This document shows positions 8,923 to 18,399 of a stretch of DNA of 64,000 nucleotides, piece after piece. The stretch is from positions 62,001 to 126,000 of the forward strand of contig NZ_BJYM01000004.1 in assembly GCF_007991515.1 (NCBI RefSeq), read 5' to 3'. Positions within the stretch are counted from its first letter, which is position 1. Each line of letters begins with the position of its first letter. Origin of the DNA: Oceanobacillus sojae (lineage in GTDB: Bacteria; Bacillota; Bacilli; Bacillales; Amphibacillaceae). The notes beneath the pieces were generated by a model that saw only the letters and a list, made by a program, of their open reading frames with translations, had not been told where the DNA came from and made no database searches. The position numbers and the translations under genes are program-made.

Positions 8923-9268
8923 AGTAATTGTAGCTGTCTTTGTTATCATTGGTGTATTCTTCGCAGTAGTGAGTGCCATTGGTATTGTCAGATTAAAAGA
9001 TGTATACAGCCGCGCACATGCCTCTGGTAAAAGCGCGACATTGGGTGTTATTTTTATTATGCTTGCTGTATTTATTCACTTTTTATCACAGGGCGAGATG
9101 AATGCAAAAATATTATTAGCTATTCTTTTCTTATTCTTAACAGCTCCGGTAGCCAGTTTAATGATAACAAGATCAGCCTACCGCAACGGTGTGAAACTCG
9201 ATAAGAATACCGTAATCGACGATTTAAAAGAGATGTACGAAACCGATGACAGTAAACAAAATAAATGA
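8906..9268 (+). CDS. mrpG: Mrp antiporter subunit G
   Basis: A 120-residue protein with three transmembrane helices and the MnhG pattern SAIGIVRLKDVYSRAHASGK. The start chosen is TTG at 8906, because the resulting MTGMIEV aligns with the MTAVEIV beginning of B. subtilis MrpG and has AGAGGTG six bases upstream. A GTG at 8897 overlaps that binding site. Last gene of the operon; a strong terminator follows. Confidence 0.92.
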   Translation: MTGMIEVIVAVFVIIGVFFAVVSAIGIVRLKDVYSRAHASGKSATLGVIFIMLAVFIHFLSQGEMNAKILLAILFLFLTAPVASLMITRSAYRNGVKLDKNTVIDDLKEMYETDDSKQNK

Positions 9269-9279
9269 TTAAATAATTT

Positions 9280-9323
9280 AAAAGCTCAGATTCTCCTGAA
9301 ATTTTGGGAGTCTGAGCTTTTTA
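9280..9323 (+). terminator. Terminator of the mrp operon
   Basis: A long stem, AAAGCTCAGATTCTCC with GGGAGTCTGAGCTTT, with an AT-rich loop, followed by TTTTAT. It lies 12 bp after mrpG. Confidence 0.88.
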
Positions 9324-9412
9324 TATGGCTTCTTGGTTTATTGAAATTCTCAAGTGACGAAAGAAATATAATAATTTTTTATTTCAGCTCCCGTATTGTG
9401 CATGGACAGACA

Positions 9413-9440
9413 CGTTTTTTACCTTCCGCACATAAGATTA
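9413..9440 (+). promoter_or_regulatory. Candidate sporulation sigma promoter of sigK
   Basis: AC at 9413-9414 is followed by 16 bp and then CATAAGATTA at 9431-9440, close to the sigma-K consensus (mACm, 16 bp, CATAnnnTA) with one spacing mismatch in the -10 element. In B. subtilis sigK is transcribed by sigma-E and sigma-K. Assigned by eye. Confidence 0.35.
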
Positions 9441-9497
9441 GGCTATAGGCAATTACCTAGAAGATTTAAAGGTGCTGACTCTCGGAGGTGATGGGAC

Positions 9498-10205
9498 TTG
9501 TCCATTGTATTATCTGCACTTGGATTATTTATTAAAGAAGCTTTATTTTTCGTCTCTTATGTAAAGAATCAATCTTTCCCCCAGCCACTATCCCCAAAAG
9601 AAGAAGCAAAATACATCCAATTAATGCAGGAAGGAGATGAAGAAGCCAGAAACAAACTGATTGAGCATAATCTCCGTCTCGTAGCTCATCTGGTGAAAAA
9701 ATTTGAAAATACCGGGGAAGATATGGAAGACTTGATCTCTATCGGCACGATCGGTTTGATTAAAGGGGTTGAAAGCTTTTCTACCGGAAAAGGAACAAAG
9801 CTTGCTACTTATGCTGCGCGCTGTGTAGAGAATGAAATCCTCATGCACTTAAGAGCTTTAAAAAAGGTTAAAAAGGATGTATCCCTGCATGATCCAATTG
9901 GGCAGGATAAGGAAGGTAATGAAATCAGCTTAATTGATATTTTAGAAGCTGAAAATGAAAATGTCATTGAGTATATCCAATTAAATATGGAGATTTCTAA
10001 AATTGAACAATACTTCTCCATTCTGGACAGCCGGGAGCGCGAAGTGATTGTATACCGCTATGGTTTAAACGACCAGGATGAAATGACACAGAGGGAAATT
10101 GCGAAAAAGCTGAATATCTCCAGAAGCTATGTATCCCGTATTGAAAAGCGCGCGTTGATGAAGATTTTTCATGAGTATTATCGGAATGAGCATCCATCAT
10201 TTTAA
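9498..10205 (+). CDS. sigK: Pro-sigma-K, late mother-cell sporulation sigma factor (intact gene)
   Basis: A 235-residue sigma-70 family protein nearly identical in its core to B. subtilis sigma-K, including [39 protein letters not shown] and the C-terminal helix-turn-helix [21 protein letters not shown] hydrophobic pro-sequence of about 20 residues ends FFVSYVKN, the region cut by the SpoIVFB protease in the mother cell. The gene is continuous and not split by a skin-type element. TTG start at 9498 behind GGAGGTGAT. It directs late mother-cell genes such as spoVFA here. Confidence 0.96.
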   Translation: MSIVLSALGLFIKEALFFVSYVKNQSFPQPLSPKEEAKYIQLMQEGDEEARNKLIEHNLRLVAHLVKKFENTGEDMEDLISIGTIGLIKGVESFSTGKGTKLATYAARCVENEILMHLRALKKVKKDVSLHDPIGQDKEGNEISLIDILEAENENVIEYIQLNMEISKIEQYFSILDSREREVIVYRYGLNDQDEMTQREIAKKLNISRSYVSRIEKRALMKIFHEYYRNEHPSF

Positions 10206-10242
10206 ATATTGAAGTTGATTATTAAAATAAGAGTGCATATTA

Positions 10243-10283
10243 AAATGCTTCAAGTGAAAATTTATCACTTGAAGCATTTTTTG
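10243..10283 (+). terminator. Terminator of sigK
   Basis: AAATGCTTCAAGTG pairs with CACTTGAAGCATTT across a 9-base loop and is followed by further T residues. Confidence 0.88.
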
Positions 10284-10342
10284 TATTACATCATATCATT
10301 TTTTCAGATACACCGATTCTTTTTATATGAATAAAATGACTA

Positions 10343-10351
10343 CATAATTTA
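10343..10351 (+). promoter_or_regulatory. Possible sporulation-type -10 element before the cupin gene
   Basis: CATAATTTA matches the sigma-K -10 pattern CATAnnnTA and lies 18 bp before the cupin start codon. No good AC element is found 16 bp upstream; TTATATG further up is a partial sigma-E -35. Suggestive only. Confidence 0.3.
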
Positions 10352-10369
10352 GTAAGGAGTGACGAAATT

Positions 10370-11014
10370 ATGGTGTCATATATGGACTATACTTCCTCAT
10401 CAGCCCAATTCTTTTTTGATGTAAATAAAAGTCCCCTGTTCAAAAAGGACAACAGAAACTTAATTAATGTTTTAGGAGTTCAACAGTTAAATACATTAGA
10501 AAATGTATCTCTGCTTGACATTTTTCTAAGTGAGGATAATGTTGTAGAACCGCACTATCATCAAAATGCAGCTGAGCTCGTTTACTGTATTTCCGGTGCT
10601 GCCACAGTTTCAATGCTTAACCCATTTACAAAAGAAATAATTAACATCCCTATTACACCTGGTCAAGTCGCGAACGTTCCACAGGGTTGGTGGCATTACG
10701 AGGTCGCTACTGCAGATAACACGCATATATTAGCAATCTTTGATGCTCCAACGCCTGAGGTGGTTTTAGGTTCTGATATCTTAAAATTTACTCCCTCAAA
10801 TATTATGGCCCATACTTATTGTCTGGATGAAAACCAGTGGAAAAAAGCGATAGAACCTGTAAAACCGTCAACGTATATCGGTCCTTATAAGGATTGTGAA
10901 AGAGAAAATAATAGGATGGATAAACGACAATATAGAAACAGGTCGTATCAACAGCAGGAATATATTCAGCAGTATCAGCAAGATCCCTATGCTCCAGGAT
11001 ATCCATATTATTGA
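10370..11014 (+). CDS. Cupin-domain protein with Tyr/Gln-rich tail
   Basis: A 214-residue protein. A single cupin barrel spans roughly residues 35-145, with the metal-binding pattern PHYHQNAAELVYCISG (two histidines and a glutamate) and the second motif PQGWWHYEVA. This resembles the oxalate decarboxylase/bicupin superfamily but has only one barrel. The last 40 residues (QYRNRSYQQQEYIQQYQQ and on) are rich in Tyr and Gln, a composition common in spore-coat proteins. The gene follows sigK and may have a sporulation-type promoter, so a coat or mother-cell role is my inference. The enzymatic substrate is unknown. Confidence 0.75.
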   Translation: MVSYMDYTSSSAQFFFDVNKSPLFKKDNRNLINVLGVQQLNTLENVSLLDIFLSEDNVVEPHYHQNAAELVYCISGAATVSMLNPFTKEIINIPITPGQVANVPQGWWHYEVATADNTHILAIFDAPTPEVVLGSDILKFTPSNIMAHTYCLDENQWKKAIEPVKPSTYIGPYKDCERENNRMDKRQYRNRSYQQQEYIQQYQQDPYAPGYPYY

Positions 11015-11034
11015 AATAGGTTAAGGAGTATAAC

Positions 11035-11070
11035 GGAAATATGGTTTAAGCCATGTTTCTGTTTCATTTC
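11035..11070 (+). terminator. Probable terminator of the cupin gene
   Basis: GAAATATGG pairs with CCATGTTTC across TTTAAG and is followed by TGTTTCATTTC. It lies about 20 bp after the stop codon. Confidence 0.6.
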
Positions 11071-11228
11071 ATATTGATTCAAGGACTTATAAACAATATT
11101 TTTCTAAAAAAACAAAAAAATCAATCTAATTTGCTCATTGGTATTTATTAATTAGATAAATAGTGTAAAATAAATGTAAATAGAAAAAGTTTACTAATAG
11201 TAAATTTTTGAAGGGGGATTACACATAG

Positions 11229-12305
11229 ATGTCTGAATTAAAAGATAAATTAAAAGGACTTGCTAAAAGAGTAGAAGCATTAGAAGGAAAAATTACTACT
11301 GAAGAAGCGACTAAAACAAGTATTATTATGCCTTTCTTTCAAATTCTGGGTTATGATGTATTTAATCCAAGTGAATTTACTCCAGAATATACAGCTGATG
11401 TCGGGATAAAAAAAGGAGAGAAAGTGGATTATGCTATCATGGACAACGATCTTCCTGTGATTTTGATTGAAGCCAAGTCAATTGCAGAACAATTACACAA
11501 GCATGATTCACAATTATTCCGCTATTTTGGAACTACGACAGCTAAGTTTGCTATACTTACAAATGGAATCGAGTACAAATTTTTTACTGACCTGGATGAA
11601 CAGAATAAAATGGATTCCTCTCCTTTTTTCGAATTTGATTTGCTTGATTTAAAGGATAGTGAAATTATAGAATTAGAAAAATTTAAAAAAGATAAATTTG
11701 ACTTAGAAAATATATTCAGCACTGCTTCAGAATTAAAGTATACAAGTAAAATCAAATCTTTGCTAACAGAGATATGGGAGGAACCAAATGAAGAATTTGT
11801 TTCATTCGTTTTAGCCCATGTATATGAAGGACGTAAAACAAAAAATATTCTCAACCAATTTTCTCCAATCGTTAAACAATCATTAAAACAGTTTATTAAT
11901 GAGTTAGTGAACAAAAAATTAAGTGCGGCATTAAACTCTACCAGTGATGAGAATAAAGTTAAAGATGAAAGTAAACAGCCTGAAAATGCGTCTGATGATG
12001 AAATTGATATTGATGCTGGAATCATCACCACAGAAGAAGAAATTCAAGGTTTTGCTATTGCTAAAATTATTTTGTCTGAAATAATAGAAGAGGACAGAAT
12101 TTACTATCGTGATACTAAAAGTTATTTTAATATTCTATTAGATGATAACATTAGAAAATGGGTCTGTCGTTTAGGCCTGGATTACAATAAAAAATATATT
12201 CGATTCAACGACAGTGATAAAACTACCGTATATATAGAGAAAGTATCTGACTTAATGAATCATAAAGAAAAACTAAAAACTGTTACCGCTTCTTTAATCA
12301 ATTAA
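11229..12305 (+). CDS. Orphan type I restriction HsdR_N-like protein (predicted PD-(D/E)XK nuclease)
   Basis: A 358-residue protein of the COG4748 / HsdR_N type. The N-terminal domain contains D67 (KVDYAI) and ILIEAKS with E81 and K83, the D-x13-E-x-K nuclease core, followed by QLFRYFGTTTAKFAILTNG, typical of HsdR N-termini. An acidic linker (about 245-262) leads to a C-terminal domain with FNILLDDNIRKWVCRL, shared by members of this family. There are no helicase motifs and no hsdM or hsdS nearby. ATG at 11229 behind AAGGGGG. AT-rich coding. Possible stand-alone defence nuclease; function not established. Confidence 0.8.
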   Translation: MSELKDKLKGLAKRVEALEGKITTEEATKTSIIMPFFQILGYDVFNPSEFTPEYTADVGIKKGEKVDYAIMDNDLPVILIEAKSIAEQLHKHDSQLFRYFGTTTAKFAILTNGIEYKFFTDLDEQNKMDSSPFFEFDLLDLKDSEIIELEKFKKDKFDLENIFSTASELKYTSKIKSLLTEIWEEPNEEFVSFVLAHVYEGRKTKNILNQFSPIVKQSLKQFINELVNKKLSAALNSTSDENKVKDESKQPENASDDEIDIDAGIITTEEEIQGFAIAKIILSEIIEEDRIYYRDTKSYFNILLDDNIRKWVCRLGLDYNKKYIRFNDSDKTTVYIEKVSDLMNHKEKLKTVTASLIN

Positions 12306-12320
12306 ATTATGGATAAATTA

Positions 12321-12354
12321 AAAAGAGAGAAGCCTAATCTAAAGCTTCTCTCTC
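12321..12354 (-). terminator. Terminator of hfq (convergent with the HsdR_N-like gene)
   Basis: GAGAGAAGC with GCTTCTCTC, loop CTAATCTAAA; on the minus strand the stem is followed by TTTTTAATTT. The stem can also serve the plus-strand gene ending at 12305. Confidence 0.8.
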
Positions 12355-12363
12355 CCATACTCT

Positions 12364-12588
12364 CTATTCTTTTTCAATCTCCACATTCTTCGATGGAGAG
12401 AATGTGGAAATAGCGTGTTTAAAAATAAGCTGCTGCTTGCCATCTGTTTCTAACAGTACCGTAAAATTATCAAATGCTTTTACCGTTCCTCTTAATTGAA
12501 AACCGTTTGTTAAAAAAACTGTTACAAAGATATGATTTTTTCGCAGCTGATTCAAATATTGATCTTGAATGTTCACGGATTGAGCCAT
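12364..12588 (-). CDS. hfq: RNA chaperone Hfq
   Basis: A 74-residue Sm-like protein, [20 protein letters not shown] at the N-terminus, with Sm1 ([20 protein letters not shown]) and Sm2 ([11 protein letters not shown]) motifs. The KHAIS element replaces the YKHAI of proteobacterial Hfq, as in other bacilli. It forms a hexameric ring that binds small RNAs. It is downstream of miaA, the conserved miaA-hfq order, with GAGGAGG before the start. Confidence 0.95.
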   Translation of the reverse strand: MAQSVNIQDQYLNQLRKNHIFVTVFLTNGFQLRGTVKAFDNFTVLLETDGKQQLIFKHAISTFSPSKNVEIEKE

Positions 12589-12634
12589 AAATGAGTTCCT
12601 CCTCTTTTCTATCTATACATCTTTATTCGATTTA

Positions 12635-13564
12635 TTATTCTAAAAATCCTGCTAAATCACTTAAAATTAATTTCATTTGTTGCGATGCTTCTTTTTCAGT
12701 CAGCTGATACCAGTTCACATCCAGCTTATTCCGAAACCAAGTAAGCTGTCTTTTCGCATATTTTCGTGAGTTTTGTTTTACCGCAGCAATCGCATCTGTT
12801 TGTGATAATCGATTTTCCAAATAGGCAACAATCTCCTTATATCCAATCGCATGCATTGATTGACAGTCCTTATAACCTTTTTCAATAAGCGCCTGGACTT
12901 CATCGATTAAGCCTGCCTCTATCATTTGGTCCACCCGCCGGTTAATCCGATCATATAATATTGCCCGTTCCATATCTAATCCGATAATAAATGGATCATA
13001 CGGAGACTCTGCCTGCTGCTCTTTTTGGTAGTCCGACATTGTCAGTCCGGTCAGTTCATAGACCTCTAATGCGCGCACAAGACGCCTATGATTATTTGGA
13101 TGAACTTTTCCCGCTTGTTCCGGGTCGACCTGCTTCAAGCGCTCATAAAGCTTTTCTGTACCTTCTGCTTCAATCTGCTGAAACAGCTGATTTGTTAACT
13201 CCTCATCACGACGCTGATCAGAAAAATGATAATCAAACAGTACAGATTGAATATACAATCCGCTTCCCCCAACAATAATAGGAAGGTTACCTCGCTCATG
13301 AACAGCTTCAATATGATATTTCACATGCTCTTGGAAATCCGCCACAGAAAACGGCTGATCAGGACGGATAATATCAATCATATGATGAGGGATGCCTTCT
13401 GTTTCTTCTTGTGTTACCTTTGCCGTTCCAATATCCATTCCAATATATATTTGTGTCGAATCACCGCTGATAATTTCTCCCTGGAACTTTTTTGCAGCGG
13501 CAATTCCTAATGCTGTCTTTCCGACTGCAGTTGGTCCTACGATAGAAACTACTTTTTTCTTCAT
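12635..13564 (-). CDS. miaA: tRNA dimethylallyltransferase
   Basis: A 309-residue protein with the P-loop GPTAVGKT at 10-17, SGDSTQIYIGMDIGTAK near 34-50 and LTWFRNKLDVNW near the end. It adds the isopentenyl group to A37 of tRNAs reading UNN codons, the substrate for MiaB, encoded 6 kb upstream in the same cluster. It lies 37 bp after mutL and 46 bp before hfq, all in one orientation. Confidence 0.96.
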   Translation of the reverse strand: MKKKVVSIVGPTAVGKTALGIAAAKKFQGEIISGDSTQIYIGMDIGTAKVTQEETEGIPHHMIDIIRPDQPFSVADFQEHVKYHIEAVHERGNLPIIVGGSGLYIQSVLFDYHFSDQRRDEELTNQLFQQIEAEGTEKLYERLKQVDPEQAGKVHPNNHRRLVRALEVYELTGLTMSDYQKEQQAESPYDPFIIGLDMERAILYDRINRRVDQMIEAGLIDEVQALIEKGYKDCQSMHAIGYKEIVAYLENRLSQTDAIAAVKQNSRKYAKRQLTWFRNKLDVNWYQLTEKEASQQMKLILSDLAGFLE

Positions 13565-13601
13565 TTACCTATTCCTCAACTTCAATATTTTTGTTCCCAT
13601 T

Positions 13602-15485
13602 CTACATAATACGCTTAAACATCTTTTCTAATTCATAGGTAGAGAAATGAACAATAATCGGTCTGCCATGCGGGCATGTAAAAGGATCTGTTGTACTGCG
13701 TAAATCCTCAAGCAATTGGAACATTTCTTCATTTGTTAAATAATGATTTGCCTTTATCGAACGTTTACAGGACATTAATATCGCCGCTTCCTCACGTATC
13801 TTTTCTACATTAACTGTTGATTCCTGAATAAACTGATCTACCATTTCACGTATAATTTCTTCTTCAAAACCTGTTGGAAACCATGTTGGATGAGAACGTA
13901 TGACATAAGTTTGGCTGCCAAAAGGTTCAAAAAATAATCCGGCTTGTTCCAACGTATCCTTTGCTTCTTCGATAAAAATAGCTTCTTTTCTAGAAAAGTC
14001 AAAGGTCATCGGTATTAAAAGCTCCTGTGATTCATTAATTGGCTTGCCCAGCTTGTTTTTAAAAAATTCATATTTAACCCGCTCTTGCGCTGCATGCTGA
14101 TCTACCATATATAAGCCATTTTCGTTTTGTGCCATAATATAGGTTCCTTGCAGCTGGCCAATTGGATACATCATTGGTACCCGTGTGTGCTGTTCTATTC
14201 TCTCTTCTGTTTCAAGAGGGGCTAAGATGTCTTTTAAAGGCTCCTCAGAGGCTCCGGCTTCTTGGCTGATAGTTGATTCGTATCCTTCCCCATTCATCTC
14301 TATGTCCTTATTCTCGTCACGAAGATAGGCGGGTTCATCCTTGTGAAATGGATTCTCTTCCTTGATAACCGGCTCTGATTTTTCAAATTCAATATTTTTC
14401 CCGGTTTCCTGAAATGGATTGACAGGCTCCGTCTCGAATTGAAAAGTATGCTGTTCTGATTTTTCTCTTGGTTCCGGCTTTTTCGTTACTTCTGGAATAA
14501 GCGTCATTTTCCGAAAATGAGACTGTATCATATCTCTGACAGCTGCATAAAGCTCTTTTTCTTTACTGAAACGAACCTCGAGCTTAGCAGGGTGGACATT
14601 CACATCAACCAATATAGAATCCATTTCAATGGAAAGGACAACAATTGGTGATCGGCCAATTGGAAGCAATGTATGATACCCTTCGATCACCGCTTTATTT
14701 ATAGCAACGTTTCGGACAAATCTGCCATTAATAATGGTGGACATATAATTTCTGGACGCTCTCGTTACTTCCGGTTTCGCTATATATCCAGTAATCGTAA
14801 AATCTAATGTCCGGTATTCAACTGGTGACATTTGCTTGGCAACACTCATCCCATATACTTGTGAAATCACCTGAAGCATATCATTATTTCCTGATGTTTT
14901 TAAAAGCCCCTTGCCATTATGAGTTGCTTCAATCCGAATTTCCGGATGAGCCAGTCCCATCCGGTTCAAAACATCTGAGATATGCCCAAGCTCTGTATGC
15001 AGGCTCTTCATATATTTCAAACGCGCCGGTGTATTATAGAATAAATCTCTGACAACAATTTCTGTTCCTTGACGGGCATCGCTTTTACCTCTTTTGACCA
15101 CTTCTCCGCCTTCTAATTCTAATGACACTCCTGCTGCGTTTCCTTCAGAAGTTTGAATAGAGAGTCTGCTTACAGAAGCAATACTCGCCAGTGCCTCTCC
15201 GCGGAATCCCAGTGTTTTCACATGGAATAAGTCAGTTTCTGTACTTATTTTACTTGTAGCATGTGGTAAAAAAGCTTTCTCCACATCTTCAGCAGCAATT
15301 CCAGAACCATTATCAACAATTCGTATTTCCGATAATCCTGCTTCATGTACATCGATTCGTATCCAGGTCGCTCCCGCATCAATGCTGTTTTCCATGATTT
15401 CTTTTACGACCGACGCGGGGCGTTCTACCACTTCCCCTGCCGCAATTTTATTTGCTAAGCTATCCGGCATTTGCATAATTGGCAT
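13602..15485 (-). CDS. mutL: DNA mismatch repair protein MutL (endonuclease type)
   Basis: A 627-residue protein. The N-terminal GHKL ATPase domain shows [15 protein letters not shown] and [13 protein letters not shown] low-complexity acidic linker covers about 345-420. The C-terminal domain has the metal-binding endonuclease motif [12 protein letters not shown] near residue 460 and CPHGRP near 601, so this is the nicking MutL of organisms without MutH. ATG behind GGAAGGTGATAGC. It is separated from mutS by a small MITE-like repeat. Confidence 0.96.
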   Translation of the reverse strand: MPIMQMPDSLANKIAAGEVVERPASVVKEIMENSIDAGATWIRIDVHEAGLSEIRIVDNGSGIAAEDVEKAFLPHATSKISTETDLFHVKTLGFRGEALASIASVSRLSIQTSEGNAAGVSLELEGGEVVKRGKSDARQGTEIVVRDLFYNTPARLKYMKSLHTELGHISDVLNRMGLAHPEIRIEATHNGKGLLKTSGNNDMLQVISQVYGMSVAKQMSPVEYRTLDFTITGYIAKPEVTRASRNYMSTIINGRFVRNVAINKAVIEGYHTLLPIGRSPIVVLSIEMDSILVDVNVHPAKLEVRFSKEKELYAAVRDMIQSHFRKMTLIPEVTKKPEPREKSEQHTFQFETEPVNPFQETGKNIEFEKSEPVIKEENPFHKDEPAYLRDENKDIEMNGEGYESTISQEAGASEEPLKDILAPLETEERIEQHTRVPMMYPIGQLQGTYIMAQNENGLYMVDQHAAQERVKYEFFKNKLGKPINESQELLIPMTFDFSRKEAIFIEEAKDTLEQAGLFFEPFGSQTYVIRSHPTWFPTGFEEEIIREMVDQFIQESTVNVEKIREEAAILMSCKRSIKANHYLTNEEMFQLLEDLRSTTDPFTCPHGRPIIVHFSTYELEKMFKRIM

Positions 15486-15503
15486 GCTATCACCTTCCTA
15501 TAA

Positions 15504-15600
15504 ATGCGTGTTCAAAAAGTTGCCAAATTAGAAGCAAATCGGCAAAACCACTTCAACGATGAGATTCGCCGCTTATCATTTGGTGATTTTTTGAACTTCC
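15504..15600. repeat. MITE-like element between mutS and mutL
   Basis: Starts TGTTCAAAAAGT (15509) and ends GATTTTTTGAAC (15596), inverted copies of the same end sequence as the 28.4-kb element. TTCCTATAA at 15495-15503 and TTCCTATTA at 15597-15605 match at 8 of 9 positions and look like a target duplication; the right copy overlaps the mutS stop codon. About 95 bp, no coding capacity. Confidence 0.7.
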
Positions 15601-15602
15601 TA

Positions 15603-18200
15603 TTACTTTATCTTTTTCTGCAGGCGATACAGCTCATTCATAGCCTCTAATGGATTCATTTCCAATATATTTAAGCTTTTAAGCTCTTCCAAAGCTGTAT
15701 TTTCTTTATTACTTAACTTTGCTCTCTTATTTTCTTTTCTGTTCTCCTCCACAAAGAAGGATAATTGATCTGATTGAGCTTCTTCCGGTTCAAGCGATGC
15801 TGCTGACTCGTTCAGATCTTCTTTTGTACCGCTGCTTTCAAAGCCTTTCAGAATAACAGAAGCACGGTTGATTAATTCGTCAGGCAAATCAGCTAATTTA
15901 GCTACATGAATCCCGTAGCTTTGATCCGCTGCTCCTTCTTTAATTTGATGAAGAAAAACAACATTTCCTTCATGCTCTTCCGCACGGACATGGATGTTTT
16001 TTAAGTGCTCTAACGAAGCTTCTAAAGCGGTCAGTTCATGATAATGGGTTGAAAACAGTGTTTTAGCATGAATATGGTTATGAATATACTCCACAATTGC
16101 CTGAGCCAAGGCCATCCCATCATACGTGCTTGTCCCCCGTCCAATTTCGTCTAATAGAATCAGACTGTTGGAGGTAGCATTTTGAATAGCATGCCTCGCT
16201 TCAAGCATCTCTACCATAAAGGTACTCTGCCCGGAAACAAGGTCATCTGCAGCACCTATCCTTGTAAAAATTTGATCAAAGACAGGTAATATCCCTGATT
16301 CAGCCGGGATAAAGCAGCCAGTCTGCCCCATAATCGCAATCAGAGCTACCTGTCGCATATAGGTACTCTTACCGGACATATTTGGACCAGTAATCAGCAG
16401 CATCTGATTATTGTCATCTAACTGCACATCATTGGGCACATAAGTTCCGCTCTTCATCACTTGCTCGACAACTGGATGGCGGCCGCCTTCTACAGAGAAC
16501 ACACCTTTTTGAAAGGCAGGACGCTTATAATTATTTTCTTCACTAATCGTTGCAAATCCTTGTAACACATCTATTTCACTAATTATTTGTGCAAGCTGCT
16601 GAATTAATGGAATATCCTGCTTGATCCGTTCTCTGAGTTTAATAAATAAATCATACTCCAGTTCAACACTTTTCTCATCTGCCTCTAAAATAAGTGTTTC
16701 TTTTTCCTTTAACTCTGGTGTGATAAACCGCTCCGCATTTGTAAGTGTTTGTTTACGGTCATAGCGGTCATCCTTTAGTAAAGGCAGATTTGGTCTCGTC
16801 ACTTCAATGTAATAGCCAAATACACGGTTATATCCTATTTTAAGCGATTTAATACCGGTTAGTTCCCGTTCTTTTTTCTCTAAAGCTGCAATCCATTGTT
16901 TTCCATTCCTGGAAGCATCGCGATATTTATCTAATTCTTCATGGTAGCCTTCCTTAATCAGAGCTCCTTCTTTGATAGAGATTGGCGGCTCTTCTACTAA
17001 ACTTTTTTCCAAAAGGTCCACAATATAATCTGGGTAGATTAAAGAATCTGCCAGGTCTGTTACTTCAGAAACCTTAAGCTGCCCAAGTATCTCTTTAATC
17101 GCAGGAATTTTCTGCAGCGATTGTTTTAACTGAATTAAATCTCTTGCATTAACATTCCCGAAAGCAATTCTTCCAGATAAACGTTCTAAGTCATATACTG
17201 ATTTTAAGCTCTCTCTTAAGCTCTCCCGTTCCATAAAAGCATCCAGGAAAGTCCCGACAATCTCAAGACGGCGGTTTATTTTAACTTGATTTAACAACGG
17301 ACGCTCCAGCCATTTTTTCAGCATTCTGGCTCCCATTGCTGTTACTGTCTTATCGAGCACCCATAATAAACTGCCATGCTTCGATTTTTTCATAATGGAC
17401 TCTGTCAGCTCTAAATTACGTTTTGAATACATATCCAGGCTCATATATTGTTTTAATTCAATTACTTCTGCCGGCTGCAGATGATCTAAGGAGCGTTTTT
17501 GGGTATTCTGGATATAATTCAATAATCTGCTGAAAGCCTTCATCAGACGCTCATCATTTAAGTTCTCACTTAAATCGCGAAATTCTGCATTAAAATTCAC
17601 TTCATCCTGATAGGACAGAGTAATCTGCAATCGTTCCCGGAGCTGTGCTTGCATTTCTTCAGGCAGGTTTGAGGAAACTACAATTTCCTTTACCGGCTGA
17701 TGGTAAAATTCGTGAATCACACTATCCCAGCCGTCTTCCATTAAAGCAAGGCGATTCTCGCCGGTTGACAAATCGTTATAAGCAATCACAAAGGAGCCAT
17801 CTTCAAAATGAGACAGGCTGCCGATATAATTGTTCTCTCCCTCCACAAGCATGTTGCTCTCCATAACCGTTCCCGGTGTAATCATTTGGACAACTTCCCG
17901 TTTAACAACACCTTTAGCTGTCTTTGGGTCTTCAACCTGCTCGCAGATAGCTACCTTGTACCCTTTTTCAATCAGTACCTTAATATAATTTTCTGCAGAA
18001 TGATAAGGCACTCCGCACATTGGAATCGGGTCATTACCTCCCGCCCGTTTAGTTAAAGTAATTTCCAGCTCCTGTGCAGCCTTTGTTGCATCATCATAGA
18101 ACAACTCATAGAAATCCCCGAGCCGATAAAATAAAAAGGCATCCTTATATTGTGATTTTATTTCTATGTATTGCTGCATCATTGGTGTTAATTTAGCCAT
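15603..18200 (-). CDS. mutS: DNA mismatch repair protein MutS
   Basis: An 865-residue protein of normal length. The mismatch-binding domain has RLGDFYELFYDDA near residue 25, with the wedge FYE. The ATPase has Walker A GPNMSGKS near 605-612 and LLDEIGRGTSTYDG downstream. It ends with a short beta-clamp and dimerisation tail. ATG behind GGAGG. It pairs with MutL, encoded next. Confidence 0.97.
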   Translation of the reverse strand: MAKLTPMMQQYIEIKSQYKDAFLFYRLGDFYELFYDDATKAAQELEITLTKRAGGNDPIPMCGVPYHSAENYIKVLIEKGYKVAICEQVEDPKTAKGVVKREVVQMITPGTVMESNMLVEGENNYIGSLSHFEDGSFVIAYNDLSTGENRLALMEDGWDSVIHEFYHQPVKEIVVSSNLPEEMQAQLRERLQITLSYQDEVNFNAEFRDLSENLNDERLMKAFSRLLNYIQNTQKRSLDHLQPAEVIELKQYMSLDMYSKRNLELTESIMKKSKHGSLLWVLDKTVTAMGARMLKKWLERPLLNQVKINRRLEIVGTFLDAFMERESLRESLKSVYDLERLSGRIAFGNVNARDLIQLKQSLQKIPAIKEILGQLKVSEVTDLADSLIYPDYIVDLLEKSLVEEPPISIKEGALIKEGYHEELDKYRDASRNGKQWIAALEKKERELTGIKSLKIGYNRVFGYYIEVTRPNLPLLKDDRYDRKQTLTNAERFITPELKEKETLILEADEKSVELEYDLFIKLRERIKQDIPLIQQLAQIISEIDVLQGFATISEENNYKRPAFQKGVFSVEGGRHPVVEQVMKSGTYVPNDVQLDDNNQMLLITGPNMSGKSTYMRQVALIAIMGQTGCFIPAESGILPVFDQIFTRIGAADDLVSGQSTFMVEMLEARHAIQNATSNSLILLDEIGRGTSTYDGMALAQAIVEYIHNHIHAKTLFSTHYHELTALEASLEHLKNIHVRAEEHEGNVVFLHQIKEGAADQSYGIHVAKLADLPDELINRASVILKGFESSGTKEDLNESAASLEPEEAQSDQLSFFVEENRKENKRAKLSNKENTALEELKSLNILEMNPLEAMNELYRLQKKIK

Positions 18201-18362
18201 AAAAAAGTTCCTCCAGCTTGCTATAATTATCTATTTTACTTCTATTTATATTGTAAACAGGTTCTTATATTGTTTGGTCTCATGCATCTTTTAAATGAAA
18301 ATTTTAAGATGGATGGAATTTCATTATAGCATATTCCAAAGCATCCTTGTCCTATCTTGTTT

Positions 18363-18392
18363 GAAAAGAAAACGAGAGTATAGCTACCCTCG
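18363..18392 (-). terminator. Probable terminator of cotE
   Basis: On the minus strand CGAGGGTA pairs with TACTCTCG around a GCTA tetraloop, followed by TTTTCTTTTC. It sits just after the cotE stop. Confidence 0.75.
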
Positions 18393-18399
18393 CTTCATT

